DNA of 30,946 nucleotides from an uncultured Oscillospiraceae bacterium (lineage in GTDB: Bacteria > Bacillota > Clostridia > Oscillospirales > Oscillospiraceae). The stretch is from assembly GCA_910578735.1 (NCBI GenBank), contig CAJTSQ010000029.1, positions 1 to 30,946 of the forward strand. The letters run 5' to 3'. Every line of letters starts with the position of its first letter. The stretch's first letter is position 1. The notes under the pieces are model-generated. The model made no database searches. It was not told the origin of the DNA and worked only from the letters and a program-made list of their open reading frames with translations. Shown here piece after piece: positions 14,672 to 22,348 of this stretch. Position numbers and translations under genes: made by a program.

Positions 14672-14790
14672 TTGACACCCGACTGTCCCCGTACTATAAT
14701 ACAAAACGCTCCATTTGTACACCGAGCGGGGCAAAATGCTTTTCCAAAAGCATTTTTCACATAAATGGAAAGAAATTGGAGGTTTCACCT
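14672..14790 (+). promoter_or_regulatory. Consensus promoter and structured leader of rplM-rpsI
   Basis: TTGACA (14672-14677) and TATAAT (14695-14700) are perfect consensus hexamers 17 bp apart. The roughly 85-nt leader contains an 11-bp inverted repeat AAAATGCTTTT/AAAAGCATTTT (14733-14743/14746-14756), and AGGT/ACCT (14780-14783/14787-14790) can fold over the ribosome binding site. L13 operons of Firmicutes often carry an autoregulatory leader; whether this is one is inference. Confidence 0.85.
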
Positions 14791-15222
14791 ATGTCCACGT
14801 TCATGGCCAAGAAGGGCAGCACCCAGCGGAAGTGGTATGTCATCGACGCTGCCGGCAAGCCCATGGGCAAGACCGCTGTCATCGCCGCTGACCTGCTGCG
14901 GGGCAAGCGCAAGCCCGAGTTCACCCCTAACGCCGACTGCGGCGACTTTGTCATCATCATCAACGCCGAGAAGGCGGTACTCACCGGCAAGAAGCTGGAT
15001 CAGAAGTACTACCGCACTCACTCCGGCTGGGTAGGCGGCCTGAAGGAGACCAAGTACCGCACCCTGATGCAGACCAAGCCCGAGCTGGCCATGCAGCTGG
15101 CCGTCAAGGGCATGATGCCCAAGAACAGTCTGTCCCGGAGCTCCATGACTCGCCTGCACATCTACCGCGGCGGCGAGCATGAGCACGCCGCCCAGAAGCC
15201 CCAGCCCTGGGACGCCGAGTAA
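14791..15222 (+). CDS. rplM: 50S ribosomal protein L13
   Basis: The start at 14791 (MSTFMAKKGSTQRKWYVIDA) is 8 nt after TTGGAGG. The open frame extends upstream across the promoter and is not coding there. The 143-aa product shows the L13 motifs GKPMGKTAVIAADLLRGKRKP, YYRTHSGWVGGLKE and LAVKGMMPKNSLSRSSMTRL. L13 is an early-assembling large-subunit protein. rpsI follows after 14 nt, the conserved L13-S9 operon. Confidence 0.97.
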   Translation: MSTFMAKKGSTQRKWYVIDAAGKPMGKTAVIAADLLRGKRKPEFTPNADCGDFVIIINAEKAVLTGKKLDQKYYRTHSGWVGGLKETKYRTLMQTKPELAMQLAVKGMMPKNSLSRSSMTRLHIYRGGEHEHAAQKPQPWDAE

Positions 15223-15236
15223 GGAGGATTTAGAGT

Positions 15237-15641
15237 ATGTATAAGAGCAAGAAGCCTTATTTCTATGGCACCGGCCGCCGGAAGTCCTCTGTGGCCCGTG
15301 TCCATCTGTTTGAGAACGGCACTGGTGCCATCACCATCAACGGCCGGGACATCGACGACTACTTCGGCCTGGAGACTCTGAAGCTCATCGTCCGCCAGCC
15401 CCTGGTGACTACCGAGCAGGTGGGCAAGGTAGACGTGGTGGCCACCGTCACCGGCGGCGGCGTCACCGGCCAGGCCGGCGCCATCCGCCACGGCATTGCC
15501 CGCGCCCTGCTGCTGGCCAATGCGGAGTTCCGCCCCGCCCTGAAGGCCGCCGGCTTCCTCACCCGCGATCCTCGTATGAAGGAGCGCAAGAAGTACGGCC
15601 TCAAAGCGGCCCGCCGCGCGCCCCAGTTCTCCAAGCGTTAA
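15237..15641 (+). CDS. rpsI: 30S ribosomal protein S9
   Basis: The 134-aa protein contains YGTGRRKSSVARVHLFENG at the start and ends with the S9 tail RKKYGLKAARRAPQFSKR, whose C-terminal Lys-Arg reaches the P-site tRNA. AAGGAGGA lies in the short gap after rplM. A strong terminator follows within 20 nt, closing the rplM-rpsI operon. Confidence 0.98.
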   Translation: MYKSKKPYFYGTGRRKSSVARVHLFENGTGAITINGRDIDDYFGLETLKLIVRQPLVTTEQVGKVDVVATVTGGGVTGQAGAIRHGIARALLLANAEFRPALKAAGFLTRDPRMKERKKYGLKAARRAPQFSKR

Positions 15642-15659
15642 CCATCATCGCAAAAGCGC

Positions 15660-15700
15660 AAAAGCCCCGAAAATCCACGGATTTTCGGGGCTTTTCTTGC
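15660..15700. terminator. Bidirectional terminator between rpsI and the convergent operon
   Basis: A perfect 17-bp inverted repeat (15660-15676 with 15679-15695) has A-tracts on the left and T-tracts on the right of each strand. It ends rpsI on the plus strand and can end the minus-strand operon whose last stop is at 15702. Confidence 0.93.
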
Positions 15701-15701
15701 T

Positions 15702-16217
15702 TTATTGGACCAGAATATCCTCCAGGTCTCCGGAAAGGGAATCCAGCACTTTATATTTGGTTTCCTGAACATCCTTGTTGTAAAAGCGCATCACATACAG
15801 TGGCTTATAAAGCCGCTCTGTCCGATAGCTCTCCCGCTGGGGCGGGGCGTTCAGGCTCCGGAATTTCCGGATGATATCCATTTTGTTGTATTCCCAGGTC
15901 AGGCGCAGCGCCTCCTCCTCCGTCAGCTTGTCCGCCAGGACCTGGCTGTCCTCCACCTCGCGCTCCTCAAAGGCGGGGAGAAACCTCAGCTTGCCCGGCA
16001 CCATAGAGGACTCCTCAAAGCCGCCGTAATAGCCCGCGTACCGGGTCGTCTTTTTGGTGACAGGCAGGGCTACCCGGAACTGAAACACCCAGCACAGGCT
16101 GTATATGGTATTCACGTGGGATATCTCCAGGTGAGACAGCTTCTTGGACTTGGCCATCCGCTCTAAAAAGTGCTCCGGCTTGAAGCGGACACCCGTGATT
16201 ACATGGATGGTTTTCAT
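15702..16217 (-). CDS. Unknown 171-aa protein at the end of the symporter operon
   Basis: I do not recognise this protein. It begins MKTIHVITGVRFKPEHFLER, has no signal peptide or membrane helix, is rich in Arg, Lys and aromatic residues, and ends KYKVLDSLSGDLEDILVQ. It starts 12 nt after the symporter gene stop without a clear ribosome binding site, so it is probably translated by coupling. Its position as the last gene before a strong bidirectional terminator ties it to the symporter/dehydrogenase operon, though it could be housekeeping cargo. Confidence 0.75.
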   Translation of the reverse strand: MKTIHVITGVRFKPEHFLERMAKSKKLSHLEISHVNTIYSLCWVFQFRVALPVTKKTTRYAGYYGGFEESSMVPGKLRFLPAFEEREVEDSQVLADKLTEEEALRLTWEYNKMDIIRKFRSLNAPPQRESYRTERLYKPLYVMRFYNKDVQETKYKVLDSLSGDLEDILVQ

Positions 16218-16229
16218 ACGCCGGTGGAA

Positions 16230-17846
16230 TCAGGCCATAGCGGGCGAGGCCCCGATTACCGCCTCAAACTGCTCCCGGCTCATCTGAACCCCAATGTTCA
16301 CAGTCCTGCTGCCGCCGGTATCGGTGTCCTCAAACTTTTTGGCGTAGTCCACCAGGTTGTCCACGTCCTGAGGAGGCTTCTTCGTCATCAGGCTGACGAT
16401 GATATAGGCGACAATCGCCAGTACCAGGGCGGCAAAGAAGGTGTGAATCTGCGTCTTCTCCTGGAGCAGGTAATACCAGCTGAAGCCGACCACAGAGCCA
16501 ACAATCAGCGAGGCGTAGGCGCCCTCCTTGGTCCCCCGCTTCCAGTACAGGCCGCCCACAATCAGGGGGATAAAGGCGGGAGAAAGGATGGACCAGGCCA
16601 CCCATGTCACCTGATAGATGCCCACCTGGAACATGGGCAGGAAACAAAGTACCATGGAGACCACACCCAGGATATAGGTGGCCAGCTTGGTGACCTTCAT
16701 GACCTGGGCCTCGGAGGCGTTCTTATTGATAAAGCCGTGATACAGGTCGCTGCCCGCAGAGGAACCCACCACCAACAGCAGCGCACTGGCTGTGGACATA
16801 ATGGCGGAGCAGGCGCAGGCCAGCAGAAGGCCGGCCAGAACGGGGGGCAGCTTGGTCAGCGCCAGCATGGGCAGGACATATTCCGCGCTGCCGCCGGGCA
16901 GCATGGACACATCAGGGAAGGCCACACGCCCCACCATACCCAGCATGTACAGGCCAAAGGACAGGAAGAAACCGAAAATGCCGCCGATCAGAGGGACAAG
17001 CCGGATGGATTTTTCGTCCTTGATGGCCACCGTCTTAATTACCAGATGAGGCTGGCCCATGTAGCCCACAAAATAGACCAGGGCAGTGCCGGCAATCATC
17101 AGGGGCGCGCCCTTCAGCATAAAATCCTCACCCCACATGGTGGGCAGGCCGGGGTTGATGGCATACAGCCCGGCGTTCATGCCGGTAAAGCCGCCCACGC
17201 TGGCCAGCGAGACGGGAATGAGAATGGCAAGGCCCACGATCATCAGCAGAGACTGAATGAAATCGGTATAGGCCACCGCCAGATAGCCGCCGGCGCCGGT
17301 GTAGATCAGGATAACGCCGCAGCTTACCACCAGAGAGACCTCAAAGCTCCAGCCGGTGATGCAGGCCAGAAGGAGCCCCATGGCCAGATACTCCACGATC
17401 AGGCTGATCACCATGGCCACCAGCAGGATAATCACGGACAGCAGCTTGACCCCTCGGCTGTAGTACCGGTGGCCGAAAAAGTCGGGGATGGTCAGGGACT
17501 TGGTATGCTCGGTATACCGGCGCATCCGCCGGGCGATGATACCGAAGTTCAGCAGCGGGCCAAACACGTCGCCGGGGGCCGCCCACAGGGAGGAGGCGCC
17601 CCCCTCCCAGCCGAACTGGGGCGCGGCGATATACATACCGCCGCCCACCGAGCTGGAGCCGTGGGCCAGGGCAGTGATCCAGGGACCCATTTCCCGGCCG
17701 CCGACAAACCAGTCCTCCGCGTTTTTTACCTTTTTCGCCGCCCAGAGGCCGATCAGCAGCATGGCGGCCATGTAAAGAATCAGGATAATGGGAATAATCA
17801 GCGGTATCTCGAAGCCAATCGCAGCTTCCAAGTCGTTAATACTCAT
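16230..17846 (-). CDS. Sodium:solute symporter (SSS family)
   Basis: The 538-aa protein has about 13 hydrophobic helices starting near residue 15, a short SSS-like WFVGGREMGPWITALAHGSSSVGGG motif after the first helix, AGGYLAVAYTDFIQ in the middle and SSAGSDLYHGFINKN near helix 8. It would import an organic solute with Na+. A roughly 50-residue hydrophilic C-terminal tail follows the last helix. AGGAGGT sits ahead of the ATG. It lies directly after a 37-codon membrane peptide gene and three dehydrogenase genes, so its solute is probably their substrate. Confidence 0.92.
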   Translation of the reverse strand: MSINDLEAAIGFEIPLIIPIILILYMAAMLLIGLWAAKKVKNAEDWFVGGREMGPWITALAHGSSSVGGGMYIAAPQFGWEGGASSLWAAPGDVFGPLLNFGIIARRMRRYTEHTKSLTIPDFFGHRYYSRGVKLLSVIILLVAMVISLIVEYLAMGLLLACITGWSFEVSLVVSCGVILIYTGAGGYLAVAYTDFIQSLLMIVGLAILIPVSLASVGGFTGMNAGLYAINPGLPTMWGEDFMLKGAPLMIAGTALVYFVGYMGQPHLVIKTVAIKDEKSIRLVPLIGGIFGFFLSFGLYMLGMVGRVAFPDVSMLPGGSAEYVLPMLALTKLPPVLAGLLLACACSAIMSTASALLLVVGSSAGSDLYHGFINKNASEAQVMKVTKLATYILGVVSMVLCFLPMFQVGIYQVTWVAWSILSPAFIPLIVGGLYWKRGTKEGAYASLIVGSVVGFSWYYLLQEKTQIHTFFAALVLAIVAYIIVSLMTKKPPQDVDNLVDYAKKFEDTDTGGSRTVNIGVQMSREQFEAVIGASPAMA

Positions 17847-17888
17847 AATGTACCTCCTAATCTGTTTGCGTGCCTGTAGCTCCCGGTA

Positions 17889-18002
17889 TCACAGCCTCCA
17901 TTTTCCCAGATAGAATGTGATTGTTGCCACCAGCGCAATCACAATAGTCCCCAGGATAAACAGACCTGTGTCCGTGGGGAACCCCAAAAACAGTGTGTTC
18001 AT
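17889..18002 (-). CDS. 37-aa membrane peptide, probable symporter small accessory protein
   Basis: This short frame has an excellent ribosome binding site (AAAGGAGAG on the minus strand, about 18019-18010) before ATG 18002-18000. The product starts MNTLFLGFPTDTG, has one hydrophobic helix (about 14-31, LFILGTIVIALVATITFY) and ends with a positive tail GKWRL, a typical single-pass topology. It lies between the MDR dehydrogenase and the symporter gene, 42 nt before the latter. Tiny single-helix partners are known for other Na+ transporters (for example MetS with MetP in the NSS family), so a symporter subunit is the best guess. Confidence 0.72.
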   Translation of the reverse strand: MNTLFLGFPTDTGLFILGTIVIALVATITFYLGKWRL

Positions 18003-18029
18003 ATAACGCTCTCCTTTCTTTTTGGCGCC

Positions 18030-19019
18030 TCAGGGCTGAAACAGCACCTTGGCTACGCTTTTGTCCGCAGAGTTCAGCAGTTGAAACGCCTCCGCGCACT
18101 GGGTAATATCGAACACACGGGAGATGATGGGAGAGACATCCAGCTTTCCCTCCGCAATCACCTGCACCGCATCTTCCAGATTTTGGCGGGTATATACGTT
18201 GCACCCCACCAGCGTGGCCTGCTTAGAGACCAGGGTGTTGATGTCAAAAATGAAATCCTTCTCAAAGATGCTCACCACATACAAAACCCCATTGGCCTCC
18301 ACATGCCGGACCGCTGTGTTAAAGGTAATGGGCTGTCCGGCGGCGTCGATGACTTTGTTGAAGGTCAGCCCCTCGGGCAGCTGCGTGCAGACGCTGGACG
18401 CGCCCACCTGCCCGGCCAGGTCCAGCCGGGCCTGGGAGATGTCCACCGCCGTGATTTCCCGGACACCGTACAGGGTTTTGGCGGCCAGAATCGTGAGCAG
18501 TCCGATGGGGCCGACGCCAATGAGGGCCACCCGGTCCTCCGGCTTAAAATCGGCCCGTTTGCAGATGTTCAGGGCCACGGCCAGTGGCTCGGCCAGAGCC
18601 ACCTGCTTCAGGTCCGCCTGGGCCGGCACAGGAATCAGCGTATCCTGGGCAATGGCGATATACTCGCCGAAGCAGCCGGGGCGAACCTCTCCGATAAAGC
18701 CCAGCGCCTCACAGGTGTTGTAGCTGCCATTCCGGCAGCTCTCACAGGCCATGCAGGGGACCATGGGGTTGGCGATCACCGCGTCGCCGGGAGCAAAGCC
18801 TTTCACCTGGTCCCCCACCGCCTCGATAATCCCCGCAAATTCATGCCCCATGGTCTCGGGAATGTTCTGGATAAACATCCCCTTGTTGTAGATGTGGAGG
18901 TCGGACCCGCAGATGCCCGCATAGGCCACCTTAATCAGCGCCTCATCCGGTCCGCAGGCCGGCTTTTCCACCTCCTCATACCGCACGTCCTGAATTCCGT
19001 AATACCGTGCCGCTTTCAT
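18030..19019 (-). CDS. Zinc-dependent MDR-family alcohol/polyol dehydrogenase
   Basis: The 329-aa protein is a medium-chain dehydrogenase like sorbitol or threonine dehydrogenase. Catalytic zinc ligands are Cys37 (GICGSD) and His59-Glu60 (MGHEFAG). The structural-zinc Cys cluster C-x2-C-x2-C-x7-C lies in PCMACESCRNGSYNTC. The NAD site is GVGPIGLL. The reaction is probably reversible oxidation of a secondary hydroxyl with NAD+. AAAGGAGATG precedes the ATG. It is third in the operon after the HisD-family and SDR genes. Confidence 0.9.
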   Translation of the reverse strand: MKAARYYGIQDVRYEEVEKPACGPDEALIKVAYAGICGSDLHIYNKGMFIQNIPETMGHEFAGIIEAVGDQVKGFAPGDAVIANPMVPCMACESCRNGSYNTCEALGFIGEVRPGCFGEYIAIAQDTLIPVPAQADLKQVALAEPLAVALNICKRADFKPEDRVALIGVGPIGLLTILAAKTLYGVREITAVDISQARLDLAGQVGASSVCTQLPEGLTFNKVIDAAGQPITFNTAVRHVEANGVLYVVSIFEKDFIFDINTLVSKQATLVGCNVYTRQNLEDAVQVIAEGKLDVSPIISRVFDITQCAEAFQLLNSADKSVAKVLFQP

Positions 19020-19055
19020 TTGACATCTCCTTTCCGTTGTATGATTTTTGATGTG

Positions 19056-19832
19056 TCAGCTGGCCAGCCAGCCGCCGTCCACCTTGATGGTCTCGCCCGT
19101 CACATAGTTGCTGGCCGCAGAGGCCAGGAAGATCACCGGCCCGGCCAGGTCCAGGTTGGTCCCCCACTGGTGGAGGGGGATCCGGCTCTCGATCCAAGCC
19201 CGGTGCTTGGGGTCGTCGTAGAAGGGCTGGGTCATGGGGGTAATAAAGTACCCAGGCGCCAAACAGTTTACCTGGATATTGAATTCACCCAGCTCGATGG
19301 CCATGGTTTTGGACAACTGGATCACGCCGCCCTTGGTGGCGCAGTAGACGCTGGACTCCGCCAGCCCGATGTAGCTGCCCAGGGAACCGATGTTGATAAT
19401 CTTGCCTCCGCCGGTGCGCTTCATCACCTTGGCCACCTCCTGGGCGGTGAAAAACACCCCCTTCAGGTTGACGTTCATAATGTCGTCGTACACCTGGGCC
19501 GTGACCTCGGTAAAGGGCTGGATGTTTTCGTAGCCTGCGTTGTTGACCAGCACGTCGATCCGGCCAAATTCAGCCTCCACCGCCGCTACCAGGGCTTTGA
19601 CGGAATCCAGATCGGTGACGTCCACAGTCAGCGCCCTGGCGGTTCCGCCGCCGCTTCGAATCTCCTCCACCGTCTTTTCCAGCCGGGCCTGATTCCGCCC
19701 CGCGCAGACCACGGTGGAGCCGGCCTCTCCGAAGGTTAGGGCATAGCCCTCACCTAAACCGGAGCCTGCTCCGGTAATCAGCACCACCTTGCCCGACACG
19801 TCAAAGATATTTTTGCCCTTCATAATTGACAT
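19056..19832 (-). CDS. SDR-family NAD(P)-dependent oxidoreductase
   Basis: Start choice: the first ATG (19835) overlaps the preceding stop as TAATG but is only 3 nt from GGAGGG (19844-19839). The adjacent ATG at 19832 has 6-nt spacing and is preferred, giving 258 aa. Classical SDR motifs are present: TGAGSGLG (20-27), NNAG (97-100), Ser150, and Tyr163-x3-Lys167 (YCATK). The C-terminus VTGETIKVDGGW is typical. It probably acts on a hydroxyl/keto group of the same substrate as its operon partners. The overlap with the upstream gene implies translational coupling. Confidence 0.92.
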   Translation of the reverse strand: MSIMKGKNIFDVSGKVVLITGAGSGLGEGYALTFGEAGSTVVCAGRNQARLEKTVEEIRSGGGTARALTVDVTDLDSVKALVAAVEAEFGRIDVLVNNAGYENIQPFTEVTAQVYDDIMNVNLKGVFFTAQEVAKVMKRTGGGKIINIGSLGSYIGLAESSVYCATKGGVIQLSKTMAIELGEFNIQVNCLAPGYFITPMTQPFYDDPKHRAWIESRIPLHQWGTNLDLAGPVIFLASAASNYVTGETIKVDGGWLAS

Positions 19833-19834
19833 CA

Positions 19835-21100
19835 TTATCCCTCCAGACGAAGTTTTACAGAGTCCCGGTGGGCCTGCAGCCCCTCCACCTCGGCAAAGCG
19901 CATACAATGCCTGGACAGGTTGAGGCAGCCCTCCTTGGACACGAACTGATGGAACGGGGTCTTGATAAAGGTGCCGACCCAAACGCCGTTGGAGTACCGG
20001 GCAGTCCGCATGGTAGGCAGGGTGTGGTTTGGTCCGGACACGAAATCTCCAAAGGCCACAGGGGCGTAATGCCCTACAAACATGGAGCCGTAGTGGAGCA
20101 GCTGTTTGGCCACCTCCCGCTCATGCTTCACCTGGACCTCCAGATGCTCGGGGGCGATGTCGTTGGAAATGGCGATAGCCTCCTCCATGGAATCTGCCAG
20201 GTAGACGGCCCCGTTGTCCCTCCAGGACTGGGCGGCCACCTCCCGGGTCTCCAGCGTGGGCAGAAGCCGCTCCAGCTCAGACATGGCCTGGTCGATGACG
20301 CTCTGGCTGGTACAAACCAGAATGGGCTTGGCGTTGGGGTCATGCTCCGCCTGACCCAGCAGGTCGATGGCTACAAAGGTGGGGTTGGCGGTCTCGTCGG
20401 CCAGCACCAGAACCTCGCTGGGGCCGGCCAGGCTGTCGATGCCCACGTCGCCCAGCACCTGCCGCTTGGCCTCGGTGACAAAGCGGTTGCCCGGCCCCAC
20501 GATCAGGTCCACTTTTTTCACCGTCTGGGTGCCGTAGGCAAAGGCGGCGATGGCCTGGGCTCCGCCCATGCAGTAGATCTCATCCGCCCCCGCGATATCC
20601 ATCGCCACCAGCACGGCGGGATGGATGGAGCCGCAGCCGGGAAACGCAGGAGAACAGGCGGCCACCTGTTTGACGCCGGCCACCTTGGCCGTGACTACCC
20701 CCATCAGCGCGGAACTGGGCAGGGGGTGCCGGCCGGCGGGGACATAACAGCCGCACCGCTCCACGGGGACCATGCGGTGCCCGATCTCCAGCCCAGGCAC
20801 CTTGCCCTGGATATCCAGGTCCTTCAGGCACCCCCGCTGCTGCTCGGCAAAGAAACGAATCTGTCCGGCGGAGAATCGGATGGCCTCCAGGGTCTCCGGG
20901 TCCACCTTGCCGTAGGCGGCCTTTACCTGCTCCGGGTCCACCCGGACGGTCTGTATGTCCATCTTGTCAAACTTGGCGGCATACTCCACCAGGGCCTGGT
21001 CCCCGTTGGTGCGGACATTGTCGATGATATCGACGACGGTCTTTGTCAGTTGAGCATCTCGCTCATAGGTCTTTTTTTCGGGCTGCTTGAGTATTTTCAT
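19835..21100 (-). CDS. HisD-family (histidinol dehydrogenase-like) alcohol dehydrogenase, non-histidine paralog
   Basis: The start at 21100 (MKILKQPEKKTYERD) follows AGGAGTGG; an extra frame upstream to 21151 lies in the leader. The 421-aa protein keeps the HisD machinery: zinc ligands Gln250 and His253 (LLGQAEHDP), Asp352 (FGDFVSG) and His411, and the Glu318-His319 pair (IAPEHLEV). After PNHTLPT it reads ARYSNGVWVGTFIKT, unlike the usual biosynthetic HisD sequence and closer to what I recall of sulfopropanediol 3-dehydrogenase (HpsN)-type paralogs. No other his gene is nearby; an SDR, an MDR and a symporter gene follow instead. It probably oxidises a primary alcohol in two steps to a carboxylate. 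The substrate is inferred only. Confidence 0.85.
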   Translation of the reverse strand: MKILKQPEKKTYERDAQLTKTVVDIIDNVRTNGDQALVEYAAKFDKMDIQTVRVDPEQVKAAYGKVDPETLEAIRFSAGQIRFFAEQQRGCLKDLDIQGKVPGLEIGHRMVPVERCGCYVPAGRHPLPSSALMGVVTAKVAGVKQVAACSPAFPGCGSIHPAVLVAMDIAGADEIYCMGGAQAIAAFAYGTQTVKKVDLIVGPGNRFVTEAKRQVLGDVGIDSLAGPSEVLVLADETANPTFVAIDLLGQAEHDPNAKPILVCTSQSVIDQAMSELERLLPTLETREVAAQSWRDNGAVYLADSMEEAIAISNDIAPEHLEVQVKHEREVAKQLLHYGSMFVGHYAPVAFGDFVSGPNHTLPTMRTARYSNGVWVGTFIKTPFHQFVSKEGCLNLSRHCMRFAEVEGLQAHRDSVKLRLEG

Positions 21101-21187
21101 TGTAACCACTCCTAAACTGAATTTGCAAAATGTGGAAGCTCCGTCCGTCATAACGAATGCTGCGGCATTTTTTTCTCTAGCAGATAT

Positions 21188-21218
21188 AGTATAAAGCCGT
21201 TCCCCGGGGACAGGTCAA
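21188..21218 (-). promoter_or_regulatory. MerR-type promoter with 19-bp spacer and palindromic operator
   Basis: On the minus strand TTGACC (21218-21213) and TATACT (21193-21188) are 19 bp apart. Inside the spacer lies the perfect palindrome TCCCCGGGGA (21201-21210), nearer the -35. Over-long 19-bp spacers with a dyad in them are the hallmark of promoters twisted into activity by MerR-family activators, and a MerR gene is the next gene upstream. The roughly 85-nt leader includes a small hairpin AATGC/GCATT (21156-21160/21165-21169). Confidence 0.75.
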
Positions 21219-21390
21219 CACGACAAATAAGCAAATTTTTATGGAGATTTTTTGTTTAAATTGACACTTTTGTTCACAAGAATATTTCTCGCAGTTTTTT
21301 TCACTAAAGGGATAATACGCTGACGGAGCATCTTTTTTGCATTTTTTAAAATAAAAAAATTCGTTTTTGAGTGCCAGACTTTATCCGGAC

Positions 21391-21471
21391 AGGAAAAACA
21401 AACCCGTCCCCAAGGGCCGGGTTTGTTCCAAAAAAGAAACGCGCAGGAGAAGCAAAACACTTCTCCTGCGC
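21391..21471 (-). terminator. Two tandem intrinsic terminators after merR
   Basis: The first stem pairs 21441-21452 with 21460-21471 (12 bp, 7-nt loop) and is followed on the minus strand by GTTTCTTTTTT. The second stem pairs 21397-21406 with 21418-21427 (10 bp) and is followed by TTTTTCC. They stop the long upstream transcription unit before the regulated dehydrogenase operon. Confidence 0.9.
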
Positions 21472-21481
21472 GCTTCAGGGC

Positions 21482-22348
21482 TCAGGACTGAAAGGGGATC
21501 ATGATGCGAATGACCCAGAAGTCCTTATTGTTGGTAATCATGGGACTGATGAGCCACTCCTCCACCGACCAGTTTTCCAATTTATAGCCCTGCGCCTTGG
21601 CCCAATGCAGCAGGTCCATATAGGTGTTATACAGGCGCTTCTTCTTTGGGCCGCCGATATGGATGGCAGAGACTCCGCGAAAGGCGGGGATGGTGTCGTA
21701 ATGGGCACAGGGCTTCTTCCGGTCCAGCACAGGGGCGGCAATCTTGTAGTCATGAACCTGATGGTTAAACAGGCAGGCCTGGCTGTCAAAATGGCCATAT
21801 GTGGTATACAGCAGGGCGCCAAAGGAGAGTGCGTTTACCTCCTGGGTCAGCATTTGAAGCTGGGGCAGGTATTCAATGTCACAGCAGTCCTCATCCTCAA
21901 AGGTGGAGGAGTAGGACAGGGAGACCACATCCTGACAGGGAAAGTCCACAACCTCCATGCTGAAGCTGCCGTCCACCCCGCTGTGATGGAGCTTTAAGCA
22001 GGAGAGCGCCTCGGCCAGCTTGGTGTACACAATGGCGCTCTGCTCATACCGCTGAAGGCTGGCCTCCAGATTCTCCCGGGCAGAATTCAGCTGCTGCTGA
22101 AGCGAGCTCTGAATACTGCCCAGGCGTGTGCCATAGATGACATTTTTCATCTCCGTCAGAGGCATATCAAGGTTGCGCAGCGCCTTGGCCGCCACAATTT
22201 CGTAGATATGCTCATGGGTATAGGTGCGGTAATTGTTTCCGCCCTGACGGGGTACGGCACTGAGAATGCCCCGCTCCTCATAGTAGCGAAGCTGCTTTCG
22301 GCTGACGCCGCACAACTGGCAGATTTCATTTGTGTTATACTGTCTCAT
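21482..22348 (-). CDS. MerR-family transcriptional regulator with GyrI-like effector domain
   Basis: The start is ATG 22348, 9 nt after GGGAGGGG. A TTG at 22357 lies too close to that site. The 288-aa protein has the MerR winged helix (residues about 3-72: EICQLCGVSRKQLRYYEERG, then NNYRTYTHEHIYEIVAAKALR), a long dimerisation helix (about 75-120), and a C-terminal roughly 150-aa domain resembling GyrI/BmrR-type ligand-binding folds. Such proteins bind a small molecule and activate promoters with 19-bp spacers; one lies just downstream in front of the HisD-like gene. The start overlaps the addA end by 14 nt, so it is probably expressed with addA. Confidence 0.9.
   Translation of the reverse strand: MRQYNTNEICQLCGVSRKQLRYYEERGILSAVPRQGGNNYRTYTHEHIYEIVAAKALRNLDMPLTEMKNVIYGTRLGSIQSSLQQQLNSARENLEASLQRYEQSAIVYTKLAEALSCLKLHHSGVDGSFSMEVVDFPCQDVVSLSYSSTFEDEDCCDIEYLPQLQMLTQEVNALSFGALLYTTYGHFDSQACLFNHQVHDYKIAAPVLDRKKPCAHYDTIPAFRGVSAIHIGGPKKKRLYNTYMDLLHWAKAQGYKLENWSVEEWLISPMITNNKDFWVIRIMIPFQS

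Noticed and set aside
16170..17879. Long plus-strand open frame (569 codons) opposite the symporter gene, and similar frames at 2446-4371, 12757-14250, 18081-19739, 19826-21115 and 27552-28871
   Set aside because: They are antisense to well-supported genes, rich in His, Gln, Gly and Pro as expected from reversed GC-rich codons, and lack ribosome binding sites or family resemblance.
19835..21100. Histidine biosynthesis hisD
   Set aside because: No other his genes are present, the sequence after PNHTLPT differs from usual HisD, and the operon partners are dehydrogenases and a symporter.
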